Shown: in pieces, positions 49,111 to 62,375 of the stretch | Layout of the letters: each line of letters begins with the position of its first letter | Position numbering within the stretch: the first letter of the stretch is position 1 | NCBI GenBank assembly: GCA_030141605.1 | Contig: JAQGDQ010000060.1 | Coordinates: forward strand, 310,001 to 374,000 | Direction: 5' to 3' | DNA: 64,000 nucleotides | DNA from: Tubiluchus corallicola | Taxonomy: Eukaryota; Priapulida; Priapulimorpha; Priapulimorphida; Tubiluchidae | Position numbers and translations under genes: made by a program | Notes under the pieces: generated by a model | The model's input: the letters and a program-made list of their open reading frames with translations, nothing else | What the model was told of the DNA's origin: nothing | Database searches by the model: none

Positions 49111-49560
49111 CACTTAAACTCAGAAAAGAAATTTGCAAAAGAAATGCATGAAGCATAAAGTTAATTTATACTACCCGCTGTACAGAAATTTTTGAGAGCG
49201 GTGGCAGCCGCCATTCACTTGAAAATTAGATGCAACTGGTGGACTTCGTGGCCTTGCGCTTAAGAGTGATATCTGATTTTCCGTAAGCGCCGGGTAAAAT
49301 AATTCAAACTTCTGCATAGTAATCAGGCAGAACCCTCACAAAATTAGCGGTCTAGTTACTTTTTTTAAAAATTAACACAAATTGACAGACAGTGTGCCGT
49401 TTTTCTTCAGTCTACGAATGACGTCATTGGTGGAAAGATGGCGTTCAAAATGGGAGTGCCCAAGTGTGACATGACTGTGACTTTAAGGTGATTTACTAAT
49501 CACACGAGGCAATTATCACACTTTTATTACTAAATTCTAAAATCGAAATAAGCCTAACTT
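49065..49560 (+). repeat. Dispersed repeat family C, copy 2
   Basis: Counterpart of 41940-42500 (blocks listed there). Its left edge is amplified as the 72-bp tandem repeat. Confidence 0.7.
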
Positions 49561-49639
49561 TCCAGAAAGCTTGGCTTTTCTTTTAACATAGAGAAAATCA
49601 TCAGATTTCCATTAAAAATCATTTTCATGAAAAATTGTA

Positions 49640-49815
49640 GGACACCAATGACACCGGTTCACTTGAACGGCACCAATGACACCGGTTCACTTGAACGGCA
49701 CCAATGACACCGGTTCACTTGAACGGCACCAATGACACCGGTTCACTTGAACGGCACCAATGACACCGATTCACTTGAACGGCACCAATGACACCGATTC
49801 ACTTGAATGGCACCA
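49640..49815. repeat. 28-bp minisatellite, about 6 copies
   Basis: Units contain CACCAATGACACCGGTTCAC then TTGAACGG. The last units change CCGGTT to CCGATT. Each unit carries the palindrome ACCGGT and the inverted pair GTTCACTTGAAC. Confidence 0.95.
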
Positions 49816-51817
49816 ACGGCCAAATTCGAAACAATCATGAAATGGTTGCAACAACTTCTACAGGCGACTTAGAACGGAATACATGCCATAAATTGTAATG
49901 ATTAAATTTCGTTGCACCAGTTAATGTCACATGATATATCTACAGTTTTATTTTAATAATTTGTGGTTTAAAAAGGCAACATCCACAGCTACATTTGCAT
50001 TAAAAAAACAAAAATCAGACATAAATCCATATCATTTATAAATTCTGCAATTTCTTTGACAATACTTCACAAAACCAATGCTCAAAAACTCTTTGACAAG
50101 CTTACGTTAAATTGTCTAACTGATTCTTGCCTTTCATCGCTTCAACTGTATCTCCAATTCTTCTCCGTAGATTCGGAACACGTCAAGATTACCACAATGG
50201 CTGCAATAAAAGCTCTATAAAAGAACAGTTCACAGGGAAATTATCTTTTCTTTGTGACTTGTTGTCCTGTACATGTCCACAGGCAATCTGCCTAATTTTG
50301 CCACAAATAAAGGTACTATCGATTCTTATTGAGATGACCATTAGAGGAAGTGCAGCAATGATAGTTTCCTAGAGCTTATGGAGCAGTGACAGTTCTAAGA
50401 AGTGAGCAGTCAAATAAGAAAATTGTTAGTGAGGCCGCCTAACCTACAAAAGTTGAAGATTGATCTTTTTGCTTCGTGTAGTAATGCCAGTCTCAGCCAA
50501 AAAGCATTGAGGGCTTGCAGCTCCACCATTAGGTAAGATGATATACAAAAAAGTCCACATGAAATATTTAATATTCTGTTGCAAGTCAATTACTGACATA
50601 CTATTTGTGCATAGACCTTCTAAAAACAAGACTTTTTTAGCTTTTTTATCCAAGAAGTCTTTCAAAATTATTTCAAAGTCAATGGTTTTTGTAATGTCAT
50701 TTTCTATAGATATCATCGCCGCATTGTTTAGTCTCTCTTATGAAACTGTTGACTGTAGGTACATTTTTAGTCAGCTTTCAAAAACTTCTGTCACTGATGA
50801 GACTGACGCGGGATCCCTTGGCGTGACGCCCAATTTGAACAAATCTGTCTAACTGGCCAGGAATACAGGCTTGGATAGATATTCGATTGTGTCGAACGTT
50901 ACAAAAACTTAAATAAACATTTGAGAACTTGAAACAACGCAAAACAGAAATGAGTTTTGCGAAAAACTGAAATTAGCAACGCCGATTTAATTTTTAAACA
51001 AACTGAAAGGAAAATTTAATAAGACAAGATGGTATTCCAGTGCTGTTACACGGTTGGCAGGCTAACATAACAAGTGACCTGATATCAAAGGTCAAAAAAC
51101 AGTTTTTTAGCTATTTATTTACACTCACTACTGAAGAACAACTGAGGGCCTAAAAGCGCCAGTATGTCGTTAATTAAAACTATGCTACATATACTTCTAT
51201 AACGTTGCACATTATTTTTCCTACGAATTTGTTTTGTGCAAAAATTGAAGATAGTATTCCTGCATTTCGTTTTATTTTACAAATGTTTAACTCATACTAA
51301 ATGTGAGTCCTTTCTATGGCAGATTTGTTGTATTTTCTCAGTTCAATGAATAAAACTACTCATTTTATTCAAAGCTAACCAACTTTTCTATTTGTTATAT
51401 TTTTACATTTCCTCATAGTTTTCAAATGATCTAATTACGGAAAATGTTTTTTGTATTGTAAATTCAGTCTGAGTTTTTAAATTACGAAGCACAATTATAT
51501 TATACTACTTATTTTACACTTCACATGCGTCTTTCAAGTTTTCTATTCGATCCACAGCACAATTCTCTTTTCATGTCTCCTCGCTAATACAATTTAACCT
51601 TACACTTTTATTCAAAGTCCTTCGAACGACATTTCTTCGCTTATCTATGCTTTTAAACGTCGGACAAAGTATAATGCATTGCCACTGTACAGCACTCCAG
51701 GGACTATTCGCAACACTTACCATTTACGAAGCCGCCTTCTTGACAAATTTCTGCTGTAACGTCTACAGGCTTCTCAGTTGCCATGCTTGAATCTGCTTAC
51801 AGACAAAGGGAGAGTTA
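49816..51817. other. No convincing gene
   Basis: Several short overlapping frames between about 50100 and 50850 (for example a stretch encoding FLCDLLSCTCPQAICLILPQ) look faintly protein-like but are broken by stops and frame changes. They could be a decayed gene or transposase. I cannot assign it. Confidence 0.3.
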
Positions 51818-51917
51818 GAACATTGTCCTTTTAAGAACAAACAATGTGAGAAACAATGTAAACAAAAGAACATTGTCCTTTTAAGAACAAACAATGCGAG
51901 AAACAATGTAAAAAGGA
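51818..51917. repeat. 50-bp tandem duplication
   Basis: Two units, from 51818 and 51868, each begin GAACATTGTCCTTTTAAG and contain ACATTGT / ACAATGT inverted words, so each unit could form a hairpin. Confidence 0.85.
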
Positions 51918-52224
51918 GGGGTAGTAAAAAGAAAACGGATTTTATTTTTAAGATATAACAATAAGGACACAGCATTGTCTAACCGTAATGAAATAAAAAA
52001 GAAGTATTAAATAATGGACTTGCATATGTACCAAAAATGACTGCACTAAATATATTGATTAATATCGTTTCATTGCTGTCATTTTCTTTACAGGGCGTCA
52101 ATTTCTGTCAAATGAAGCTCGTTTAACAGTTATTAAAAAGTGGGTGGTTGAGATAGAGTTGAACATATAATGCCATTCTTACTATAAGTAAGTTTCTTTC
52201 TTTTTTTAGAAAGAGATTCTTTGT

Positions 52225-52825
52225 TTTAAAGGAAAACTGGACCAGTCTTAAAAAGTCAAAACAACGTAGCAAATAAAGTATTGAATATGAACATACATTA
52301 CCACGGCAAAGTGATTTTGCGTGACCTTGGTTTGTTCTTCGCTGTTGCATGCTTTTCGCCATTCGCTAGTTAGATGGGCTCTAGCATCTGGATCTTGGAA
52401 ACACGTTGCACAAAAAACAGGAACTGTACCGCTCAGTTCAGAGGTGTTCGTTTGTGACATAGTACAGATGTTTAAGAGCTCATGCGTGCATACAACAGCA
52501 AACCCGAAATCCGAATTTTGAACTTAAAATTTGCCCGTTTCTGAATATCATACTAAATGTTGTACAGTACCACTGTACTTCAATTTTTTAATTTTCGCAA
52601 ACACGTGCAACACACTCGTGGAATATTTGTGCTGTTAAACATTATGCTCACTTGTCATGTAATCACTTGGGCTACCCTGCCATTAATTAAGTTTTTAACC
52701 TATTATCCAATTACCAGAAACACTTTGGCATTAATTTCTTATAGTGTTAAAATGTATACTGTATACTTTTTACCATACCTCAAAATGGGGTAGGATATAA
52801 AAAAACATCCAGTTTTCCTTCCATT
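52225..52825 (+). mobile_element. TTAA-type element family A, degraded copy
   Basis: Shares with 55191-56071 the ordered blocks ACAGGAACTGTACCGCTCAG, CAGTACCACTGTACTTCAAT, CACGTGCAACAC, GTTAAAATGTATACT and AAAATGGGGTAGGATAT. The right end has decayed to CCAGTTTTCCTTCC and lacks TTAA. Confidence 0.65.
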
Positions 52826-52846
52826 AGGACAAAGAAAGGCCAGAAC

Positions 52847-53742
52847 CAGTAGCGGCTCATGTATGAGTAATGTGAAACTGCAGCACAACTATATTCACTC
52901 AATATTATGAATAATATTCAATATAATGAGTCTTTCTCTTTCATTCTTTCTTTATACTTGTACGGAACCAGAGCATGTGATGGAACTGTGCGTTCCACAG
53001 GTCCAGCACTGTGCATCCTCATATGTCCAGCAACATACTGTTTGGTTGTTATGCGCATGCGGCCATGTCTGAGATAAGATGCTGCACTTAGGTAGAAAGA
53101 GTACTGTCGCTCACGCAGTGTGTGCTGTCAGTTGTCACGTGTTTAAAAGCCGTATACCGGCATATTTTTGAATTGCGTCAATTTAAGCTAATCGTAAGAA
53201 AACAATATTTTGTATGTATATGTATAAATTAGTTTGTTTGTTTAAAATTACAATTATTATGCTAATGTATATTATGGTCCAAGACATTTGTTCCTCTTGA
53301 GACTTTTCCTTTTCCATTAACTTCCTGCTTTATGACGACAAAGCCAGTCCTTCCTGGCAGTAGGATGATGCTGAATGGGTCTTGATGGTCCTCTTCGCGG
53401 TTCTTTACTCTCTGCAATACCAACCTCAACTTGCACCCCAAACACAATGAAAAGAGAGAAATCAGGCACTCGACAGCAGCCGCTGAAAGAGCAATGACCA
53501 GTAGGTTACCCTTGTCCTCCTTGATGTAGATTTGTCCATTGTGTCCAGCGTCAATTTAGGCTATTTGTAAGCAAAAAATATTTTTTTTGTTTAGGATTTT
53601 ATTAAATTTGATGCATAAATTCTCGTTCGTTTAAAAATTACAGCATTAAAATTACATGTTTGTTTCGTTTTACATATTACTACGATGGCTAAAAATTTTC
53701 TGAAGCAGCACCCCCACTAATTTTAGCTACGACCCGCCACTG
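52847..53742. mobile_element. hAT-like non-autonomous element
   Basis: Ends CAGTAGCGGCTCATG and, on the minus strand, CAGTGGCGGGTCGTAGC. The flanks are GCCAGAAC (52839-52846) and ACCAGAAC (53743-53750), an 8-bp target duplication with one mismatch, the hAT hallmark. At 896 bp it has no transposase. The 61-codon minus-strand frame at 53262-53447 is not recognised. Confidence 0.7.
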
Positions 53743-54177
53743 ACCAGAACAGAAAATGTATCCCTCCGCTATGGCATGAACTCAAAAACACTGAGTATGA
53801 AAGCAACAAACTCTATAATATCTTAATTACTAATCTATATCAAGTAGTTACTCGATTTATTAACTAAACCAATTTAATCATGAACCCGTAACTCTAACAA
53901 ACCCTAAAAACCCTCAGGTTTCTTCAAGACGCAGTTCAGTTCATCAAATGGTAATGTTATCACATTACAAGCCAGCTCTGTGTGTGTAAAATTGCAGAAA
54001 GAGAGAAGTTACTATGTCTATTTATAAATTATAGCCAAAGGTAACATCTTACAGAATGAAATATTGTGCCATCAGAGTAATTTTGAGCATTTCATTTAGC
54101 AGAGTGTTTTTCACATATTTGATACACTCCCACGTAGCGGTTATATAAAATCGTCATATTTCACGCCAGGTTGCTGA

Positions 54178-54655
54178 ACTTTTATCTGTTGTTGTGGTTG
54201 TTGCTGCTGTTGCTGTTGTTTTTGCTGTTATTAATATTGTGTTGTTGTTGTTGTTGTTGCTGCCACTATTATTGTTGTTGCTGCTGCTACTGTTGCTGTT
54301 GTTTTTGCTGTTGTTGTTGTTATTGCTATTGCTGCTGCTGTTGTTGTTGTTGTTGTTGTTGCTGTTTCTGCTGTTGTTATTGCTACTGCTGCTGTTGTTG
54401 TCGTTGTTGCTACTGTTGCTGTTGTTGTCGTTGTTGCTGCTGCTGTTGCGTTGTTGCTGCCGCTGTTGTCGTTGTTGCTGCTGTTGCTGGTGCTATTGCT
54501 GCTGTTGTTGTCGTTGTTGCTGCTGTTGCTGGTGCCATTGCTGCTGTTGTTGTCGTTGTTGCTGCTGCTGCTGTTGTTTCTGTTGCTGCTGCCGCTGTTG
54601 TCGTTGTTGCTGGTGCCATTGCTGCTGTTGTTGTTGATGATGGTTGTTGTTGTTG
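54178..54655. repeat. (TGY)n trinucleotide tract
   Basis: About 480 bp of GTT, GCT and GTC triplets, with sub-blocks such as GCTGTTGTTGTCGTTGTTGC repeated several times. Poly-Leu, Cys, Val, Gln, Asn and Thr frames across it are by-products. Confidence 0.97.
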
Positions 54656-55190
54656 TTAATGTCACTGACAATACTAGTGCTTAGGATACAGATTGTTATT
54701 ATTGTTGTCATTACCACTTCACACAAACAAACACTGTCCTTTCTTAATTTAATATGAAACTAGAAAAAAATTATAGCAATTAAGCTAGCAACACATTTTG
54801 ACTTACTTGGCAATTTTCTAATCTTAACAATTTAGCACTTTTCTTTGCAAATTTCTACTCACCTATAAAAATACGTAGCAGCTGAGATTTTACAGATGCG
54901 CAGGGTCCCGTCCTCCATCTGTCAACTACGGTGTAAACTTGTCACACTCACGTGTACTGCCTGTAAAAAGGACAAAAACGTCAGCGTCAAATCACTGATG
55001 GTGAAAGTCATTGTAAATCGATACGAAGCGGCAATAAACATTGGATTTACAGCCTCACATTTTCTGCTCAAGATGTCATAAAGGTGCAAATGTGTCTGAC
55101 ATGAATCACTCGTCCTAGAGGCGCTCGAAATGACGGAGAAAATGAATTACTAGTGCACATAAAGATGATAATTTCTAGGAAATGTCTAAG
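54656..55190. other. No recognisable feature
   Basis: Unique-looking DNA. A 61-codon plus-strand frame near 54896 is not supported by any other signal. Confidence 0.4.
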
Positions 55191-56071
55191 TTAAAGGAGA
55201 ACAGGATGATTTTTCATATCCTAAGCCATTTTGAAGTACGGTAAAAGGCATACATTTTAAGACCTATAATAATGTTAAACCGTTTCTAGTAATTAAATAA
55301 TAGGTTAAAAACTTAATTAATGGTAGGCGAGCCAAACTAGATTTGGCATTGCTGAACATGGGCTGCTATACACTGTGACTTCTCAGCTATACTCCTTGCC
55401 CAGAGTATTGATTTTGCAAATTGCATACGAATAAGCCTTTTCACAGTTTCGTTGTTTGCAAAGGTCAAAGGTTAAGTCGACCACAGCAACTACAACCGTC
55501 ACATGACATGCGGGTAAAGCAAGCCATCTGTCGCTCAGTTCAGTAACGTCAGTTGTTTTACATGAACTTTACTTAAAGCAAAACCGGACCCAATCTTAAA
55601 CTGTAGGTTAAAACAATCTGCCCTTAAGAAATATTGAAAGAGAACCTGCATTTCGGAAACGCATTACACAAAACAGGTACTGTACCTCTCAGTTCAGATG
55701 TGTTAGTTTCTGACGAACCACACACGTTTGACAGCGCATGCGTGAGCACAGCGATAAACTTGAAATTTGAATTTTTATCTTAAAACTTGCCTAGTTTTTA
55801 GTACAACACACTGAATATCTTACAGTAGCACTGTACTTCAATTTTCGCTTTCACTAACACGTGCAACACGCCCGTAGAATATTTTTGCTGCTGAAAATAA
55901 TGTTAGTTTGTGATGTCATCAATAGTTGGGCTTGCCTGACATCAATTAAATTTTTAATCTAATATTTAATTATCAGAAACGCCTTTGCAGTATTAATTGT
56001 GTTAAAATGTATACTCTTTATCGGGCTTAAAAATGGGGTAGTATGTGAAAAATCATCTTGTCTTCTTTTAA
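55191..56071. mobile_element. TTAA-type element family A, complete copy
   Basis: TTAA lies at both borders (55191-55194, 56068-56071). The first 27 bp after it (AGGAGAACAGGATGATTTTT...) match the inverted right end (AAGAAGACAAGATGATTTTT...) at about 20 of 27 positions, and inverted similarity continues about 145 bp inwards (CATACATTTTAA, TTAATTAATGGTAGGCGAGC-type). TTAA targets are used by piggyBac and a few other superfamilies. No transposase. A SINE-like A-box motif lies at 55362-55392. Confidence 0.75.
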
Positions 56072-57043
56072 TTATGCATTAATCTGTGCGTAGAGTGATT
56101 TATTAACAATATCTTGCTTGGGAACAAGAAAAATGAACTAGTCAAGATTCTAGGTAGCTGTTAAAACTGTTGCTATTAAAACAGTATGGGCTGAGAGGCA
56201 TTGTCAAGTGTACACAAATGCGTTGTCTGGTACACTTAACCCTTTGACGTTTCAGGATCATCATCAATCGCTGAAATTGTAAAAATGCTTATTCACAACC
56301 AACACCAAATATCTTCACCCCCCCCAAGATCTGAAGTTGTGAAAGTCCAACCAAGAAGTAATTAATAAGGAATTCAATACATCATTACAGGCTTACAGAA
56401 TGCAAACAGATGAACAATAGCGTGTGTTTTTAATTTCGCTTTCAATGATTTTCCATTGCCCGCACAAAACCTTGTCAACCCGACGACACGAACTCGATGC
56501 ATTTTCCAAAAGAAGTCTGATAACACGAGGCGCACCAACTGGAACAAATCCCATCAAACTGCGAGAATTCGTAAAAATAATCGATTGCGTTTCTCCGTCA
56601 TTTGGCCAGCAAGCTTTTCGCGTGCGTAAAACAAGTTTTATTATTGCAAGGCACTGCATGTCTGCAATAGGGGCAGAATTAGGGGGTGGAAAGAACGTCT
56701 ATAACATACACCATGATCTGATTTAAAACAACAAAGGCGGAAATCATGGTGATTTCCCCTGAGATCATTTTATCAGTCAAAACTTTTACACAAACTACTA
56801 GTTCTTGCAGATGCTAGAAGTACATCCCTGGTTTTAATCTGCCACCCCTTTTAAACTTAGATATGCCCTTTAGTCTAATCGCTGCAGTGGAAAAATCCAG
56901 AAACAAAAACTTAAGTAAAAAAAACGATGTCGCATCATTGTGCATTGTCCAGATATGGGTTAGCAGAGTATGTTCAAAAATCTCTCTTACTATAACAAAT
57001 ATGGTCTGTTTGTCTGTCTGTCTATTCATCTAGCCTAGATTTC
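56072..57043. other. No recognisable feature
   Basis: Frames of 88-100 codons overlap on opposite strands at 56393-56726; neither has a recognisable domain or splice context. No repeat seen. Confidence 0.4.
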
Positions 57044-57225
57044 CCTTCATAGACATAGACATTTTTATTTATCTCCTCATTTACACCAGAATACAAGTAG
57101 AATATTATTGTTATAGTTACTAATTAAAAAGGATAAATTATGCATAACGGAAAGAGTTAGGGGGTGCAGGAAAAGGGTAGCGAAAGACCAATTGGTCATC
57201 AAATCAGCTACCGTTAAACTTCACT
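57044..57225 (-). mobile_element. LINE 3' end, (TCTATG)n tail, minus strand
   Basis: Reverse-oriented relative of 36815-36992; on the minus strand it ends AAATGTCTATGTCTATG. Upstream of the shared 3' tail no coding remnant can be recognised. Confidence 0.65.
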
Positions 57226-57699
57226 TCTACCTAACCCTTCACTTCTACAATTACCTGTTTGAGCCAAGGGCCCATCCCATTACCATATAAATGAGCCAAG
57301 CAGTTATACAAACACTTACCCCGTAAAAACAGGAATCCCAGAATAATGTTGAATCATCATCACACGACGCCCGAACGTAAGAATTTAAAAACAAATTTTA
57401 AAGCAATAATTTCCACACCGAACTTTCTTATTTTTCCCAATTAAATTTTAAATAGATCTCGTAGTGTTTTATACAGAATTTTGCCAACAATGTTTCAGTT
57501 GTGTATGCAGCTGTAAATGCAAAGCCAGCAGCACGCAATGCACTGAATGCAATCCCTACACTCAATCTCAGCAGCTACAATGAGCTCATAAACATCAATA
57601 TTCATAGTAGCTGACTAACGTCAGGCCACGCATTGTGCTGCGGTAATTGCGCCATATCGATATCATGCCAATGCTGTGTTGCAAGGGAACGACTAATCA

Positions 57700-58060
57700 T
57701 TGTGAACAAAGCGTTCACACAGCGATCACATGTCTAGCTAGGTGACAACGGCAACGGCTATATTATTTAGCAAAGCGTTCGCCGGGATCACATGTCTTGC
57801 TAGGTGGCAACGGCAACGACTATACTATTTAGCAAAGCGTTCACACAGCGATCACATGTCTAGCTAGGTGGCAACGGCAACGACTATACTATTTAGCAAA
57901 GCGTTCGCTGGGATCACATGTCTAGCTAGGTGGCAACGGCAATGATTATGCCATTTAACAAAGCAGTCATAGCAATCACACGTCTAACTAGGTGGCAATG
58001 GCAACGATTATACAATTTAATAAAGCGTTCAGATGTCCGGTTAGGTGACAACGGCAACCT
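57700..58060. repeat. 63-bp tandem repeat, about 6 copies
   Basis: Units contain AGCAAAGCGTTCACACAGCG, ATCACATGTCTAGCTAGGTG and GCAACGGCAACGACTATAC. CAAAGCGTTC anchors occur at about 57709, 57772, 57835 and 57898; later units are diverged and the last is shortened. Confidence 0.9.
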
Positions 58061-58751
58061 CAAACAAAAAAGTACACTTCTAAACTCATATTCATGTTAC
58101 GCATTGTTAGCAATAAAACGAAGATGTCCACTATTGCAATGAAACCATCTTTATCATGTCTTCCACATAAAATTTCTCCCAAATAGAATGTACCTTCTTG
58201 CCGTCAGAAACAAAAGCATCTTACCATAAACGTTAAAAACTCTTTTCCTCAAAATGCTTAAAATACGAGCAGTAAAGCGAAGATTTCAGCTATTGCAATC
58301 AACTCATGTTCACATTAAGGTACTTAACGTAAAACTGAGGCAATCAGCACTTCCCATATATAACAGTTAATGGTCGAGTAACGAGCATTCTTGTCAATAT
58401 TGTCTGCCACTTTAACGGTTAACTGCCTCGTTTTATGCTTATTTCCATATTCGGAAGTTTCTAACTCGTTGCCATGACAACGCAGACAAAACTAATGTAT
58501 ACCAAGGGCAAATCAAACATGATGAGTTGCAGCTAGGGCACCTTCTCATAAAGTATGCATTTTAAAGGTCTGTACAAGACAAATGATGCTACATGCACAA
58601 GTACATTGACTTTTTATGGATGGCTGCATACATATAATAACACATCAACCAGGTGAAGTGTGCTGATTCATGCGGTGGTTTACAACACCTTCATTATGTT
58701 TCACTTTGCAGCAAACGTTTCATGGATGTAAAATGCAAAGTAATGTTTAGA

Positions 58752-59100
58752 AATGCATTGTGTGGTATCGTATTGTACTGTAGAGTATTGTGTTGTATTA
58801 TATTGTATTGTATTGTATTGCACTGCATTGCACTGTACTGTACTGTAGAGTATTGTGTTGTATTGTATTGCATTGCATTGTATTGTGTTGTGTTGTACTG
58901 TAGTGCATTGTGTTATATTGTATTGTATTGTATTGTATTGTATTGTATTGTATTGTATTGTATTGTACTGTACTGTACTGTACTGTACTGTACTGTATTG
59001 TATTGTATTGTATTGTATTGTATTGTATTGTATTGTATTGTATTGTATTGTATTGTATTGTATTGTATTGTATTGTATTGTATTGTACTGTATTGTATTA
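58752..59100. repeat. (TATTG)n pentanucleotide tract
   Basis: TATTG repeats with TACTG, CATTG and TGTTG variants; the core 58916-59090 is nearly pure. Cys/Tyr/Ile/Val/Leu frames are by-products. Confidence 0.97.
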
Positions 59101-61019
59101 TAATGTATAATACTACCATATTTAATAAACTGAAAATATAAAGAGACAATGAATTAAGGTGCCTTACTGATTCATACTGCCTGTATGAGTTTTAGTTTAA
59201 CAAAGGTAACAACTGAAAGAATGATCAGTCATTATTTGTGATCAGTGCCATCTGTTGTACAAATCTTAGATTACATGTCGGAAATGCAACAGATCCTCAG
59301 CCAACATCACCAAGAATAAAATTTATTAAAAGACATTTGCTAATCTCTCCGCATCGCATGTTTCAAGGCTGAAATGTATAGCTAAAACAACATATCAAAT
59401 AGTAAATAAACAGGAACGACATGACCTATACAATCTACTTGGAGAAGATCCTTGTGCTAAGATCAAGGAATAATCTTTTAACTTCATGTTTCAGAACAGT
59501 AGCCTTTGGAAAAGAAAGGCTGTCCACAACTATGGAACAGAACAGCTTACCAGAAGCAAGTACTTTCAAAGAATTTTTTGAAAAGGCTAAGTAAATGGGA
59601 TGGCGGAACATGTTTATGTAAATACTGTAGGCGCTAATCAAGTATCTATATATTAATTTCCGTGGTACGGGATATATTTATGTATATATGAGATTCGAAG
59701 CTACAGCTCCGACTACGGCACCATTTTTGGCAATCCACATGCCAAACGAAAGGTGTCGATCTAGTGTCATCTCAGTGGGGGTTTATTTTCGAATCGGGCC
59801 GACCGGGAGGAATGGGGCGGCACATGTTTTATTATTCTATGTGAAACCAGTGTTAATGTTTTATTAAAAATTTCAACATGAAATCAGCTTTTAGCCTATT
59901 ACTACTGTCTAGTCTGAGTAGTTTTAAATGCAGCTGTATTTTTGTTTGTATTTAACCATATATTTATGTAGAGAGGGAGATTTTTAACTTAATCATAGTG
60001 GATAAATTATAGTTCAGCTCGTGTTTTCATGCAAATAATCGACTGAAAATAAATTTTTACATACTTCAGAAGTGCAAGTCATTCACTTTCGCATGCCAAT
60101 CCCATTTTGATCGTATCTAAATATTGAAAATTATGCACATATTATTCTTATCAATAACTTTCGCCCATTTTCTCATTTTTGTGTTTTTGTAATTATTTCT
60201 TTCTTTAAATCATGTTTTTTCTGTGTTCATTTCTGTCATTTATTAAGTTAACATGGCACAAGCTTTCTCATAGTGTTGACTTGACGTGTCTTCATCTGGT
60301 GATGATTTATAACCTTTGTATGTTACATATTGTTCTGTATGTACATGAACACATTGACTTTGTATATAATAAACCTGATAATATAAAAAATTGCAGTAAA
60401 AAGCAAGCAAGCGGCATTTTGTTCGTTCTCACATTCAGCCAGTATCGTTCCCACAAATCAAACGAGTCTTGCACGACTAACAAGAAAATATCCACGACTG
60501 TCAAAGGCGGGTTTTTTATTACAAAAAGCGGCTAGATTTCACAGGTTAGTATTCCAAGAAGACGAAATGACACTACGCTGTGCGAATAATCAGAATTTGA
60601 TCATCGCTTCTGAACACTATGCTCATATATCACAATGATGCTTAACCAGATCCGACGAGAAAAATAGTAAAAGAGCTACGATCAGTTGGCGCTGTCTCGC
60701 AAAGAGATTATGACAAGGACAGTGAGAATAATTTGTCTTCTTCAAAGATGCAGGCTAACGTGTAATGGGGAGGAAAAATTCTCACAATAAACCCAAGATA
60801 ATTACTACATGAAGGAGATTAATGAGAAAAAGCTAATTACATTTGATGTGAGAGAACAGATTTAGGAGGTTTCATTAAAAAGAGATAAGAAAACAGATTA
60901 AGGGGAGATGATACAGAAGAAAATAGTATAACAACTACTGCTGGCACTGTTGGTGAGAATAATTTCTCTAAATCTGTATGTAAATATATATAGGTAAATA
61001 AATACTGTTTTGGCTGTTG
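59101..61019. other. No recognisable feature
   Basis: Nearly 2 kb of AT-rich DNA between two related pentanucleotide tracts. A small GC-richer patch lies at about 59760-59825 (CGGGCCGACCGGGAGGAATG). No gene seen. Confidence 0.4.
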
Positions 61020-61490
61020 TGGTAGCACTGCACCTTGCATCACATTGTCTTGTACTGCACTGTTGCCTTTTATTGTATTAAATTGTAGTTAAGTGTGTTG
61101 AAATGTTGTGTACTGTACTGCATTGTTCAGTATTGTACTGCACTGTACTGTACTGTGTATTGCACTGTACTCTATTGTACTATACTGTACTGCACTGTAT
61201 TGTACTGTATTGCACTGAACTGTACTGTACTGCACTGTTGCCTTTTATTGTATTAAATTGTAGTTAAGTGTATTGAAATGTTGTGTACTGTACTGCATTG
61301 AACAGTATTGTACTGCTCTGTAAGGGTATTTTACTGCACTGTACTGTACTGTATTGCACTGCATTCTATTGTACTATACTGTACTGCACTGTATTGTACT
61401 GCACTGCACTGCACTCTATTGTACTGTACTGTATTGCATTGTATTGTACTGCACTAAACTGTATTGTACTGAATTGTGCTGCATGATATG
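61020..61490. repeat. Degenerate (TACTG/CACTG)n tract with inner duplication
   Basis: Pentanucleotide units TACTG, CACTG and TATTG alternate. A longer block with TTGCCTTTTATTGTATTAAA and TTGTAGTTAAGTGT occurs twice, at about 61061 and 61239, so the tract was also duplicated in a piece of about 178 bp. Confidence 0.95.
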
Positions 61491-62250
61491 TAGCCCACTA
61501 TGATAAAGGTAGACAAGACTGGATGAATTGAGATCCAAATCCGCGAGGGTAACGCCATTATCGAAGATGTATCTGGCTATAACTGGTCGAGTGTGGTTAA
61601 CTCATGTCAACACTTGCAAGATTATTATGCTGAAACTTGACTAACCGGTGTGCACGATGCTTGTGATTAATTTGGAATTTCGTGACTGTTGTGTAGTACT
61701 GGAGTCATTTAATAACATTGTGACTTGAGGCAAAAAGGTGTTTGTACTAATTTTCACATTCTGGTTTCAGTTTCTTTTTTAAGCACTCTACTGTCCAAGG
61801 TGCTACCCTAGCTGCCTTCCGTACAAGTTTCGTGACTATAGTTACTACGAGTTACTGAGTGTTATACATTTTAGACCTAACGTCTAGACTTAGACATTTT
61901 GGGTCCTATCTCGGGCCCTGAAATAATCCCAGCTTTTTTGGGGTCGTGCTGTGGAAGTTTTGTAACTCTATCCGTCTGCACTTGCGAGCTAAAAGTGTAA
62001 AATTGGATGCCTAACATAGCTTGATGAAATACTGAACAAACAGAATCACAAGTTCTCTTACATCCATACGCTCTAGGCGCTGGGCAGATGAATTGCACGA
62101 CCAAATCAACTAAATCAGGTTTGACTGAATCAGAAATTCTGCAACGTGAGCCATACCAAGCAGAAGCTCAATACAATTTCAACAAATTTTATCACTTATT
62201 GCATTGTTTTCCGAGCCGAGAAACATTGCTAGAATGTTCAGCAATCTAAT
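61491..62250. other. No recognisable feature
   Basis: AT-rich DNA between the pentanucleotide tract and the (GAT)n tract. No exon-like frame seen. Confidence 0.4.
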
Positions 62251-62254
62251 AACA

Positions 62255-62375
62255 GATGAAGATGGTGATGATGGCGATTGCAACGATGACAACGACGATG
62301 ATGGTGATGACGATGATGATGGTGATGATGATGATGATAATGATGATGAGGATGAAGAGGAAGAGGACGTGGGAA
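62255..62375. repeat. (GAT)n-rich tract
   Basis: GATGATGGTGATGAC-type triplets passing into GAGGAAGAGGA. The 62-codon Asp/Glu-rich frame is a by-product unless transcript evidence shows otherwise. An AATAAA follows at about 62391. Confidence 0.85.

Noticed and set aside
50127-50852. Overlapping frames as a gene
   Set aside because: Broken by stops in every frame; at most a decayed fragment with no family I can name.
54171-54726. Poly-Leu, poly-Cys and poly-Gln frames
   Set aside because: Trinucleotide tract translation; all frames on both strands are open.
58653-59149. 162-codon Tyr/Cys/Ile/Val/Leu frame
   Set aside because: Fifteen-base closure of a pentanucleotide repeat; the few preceding codons lack a gene context.
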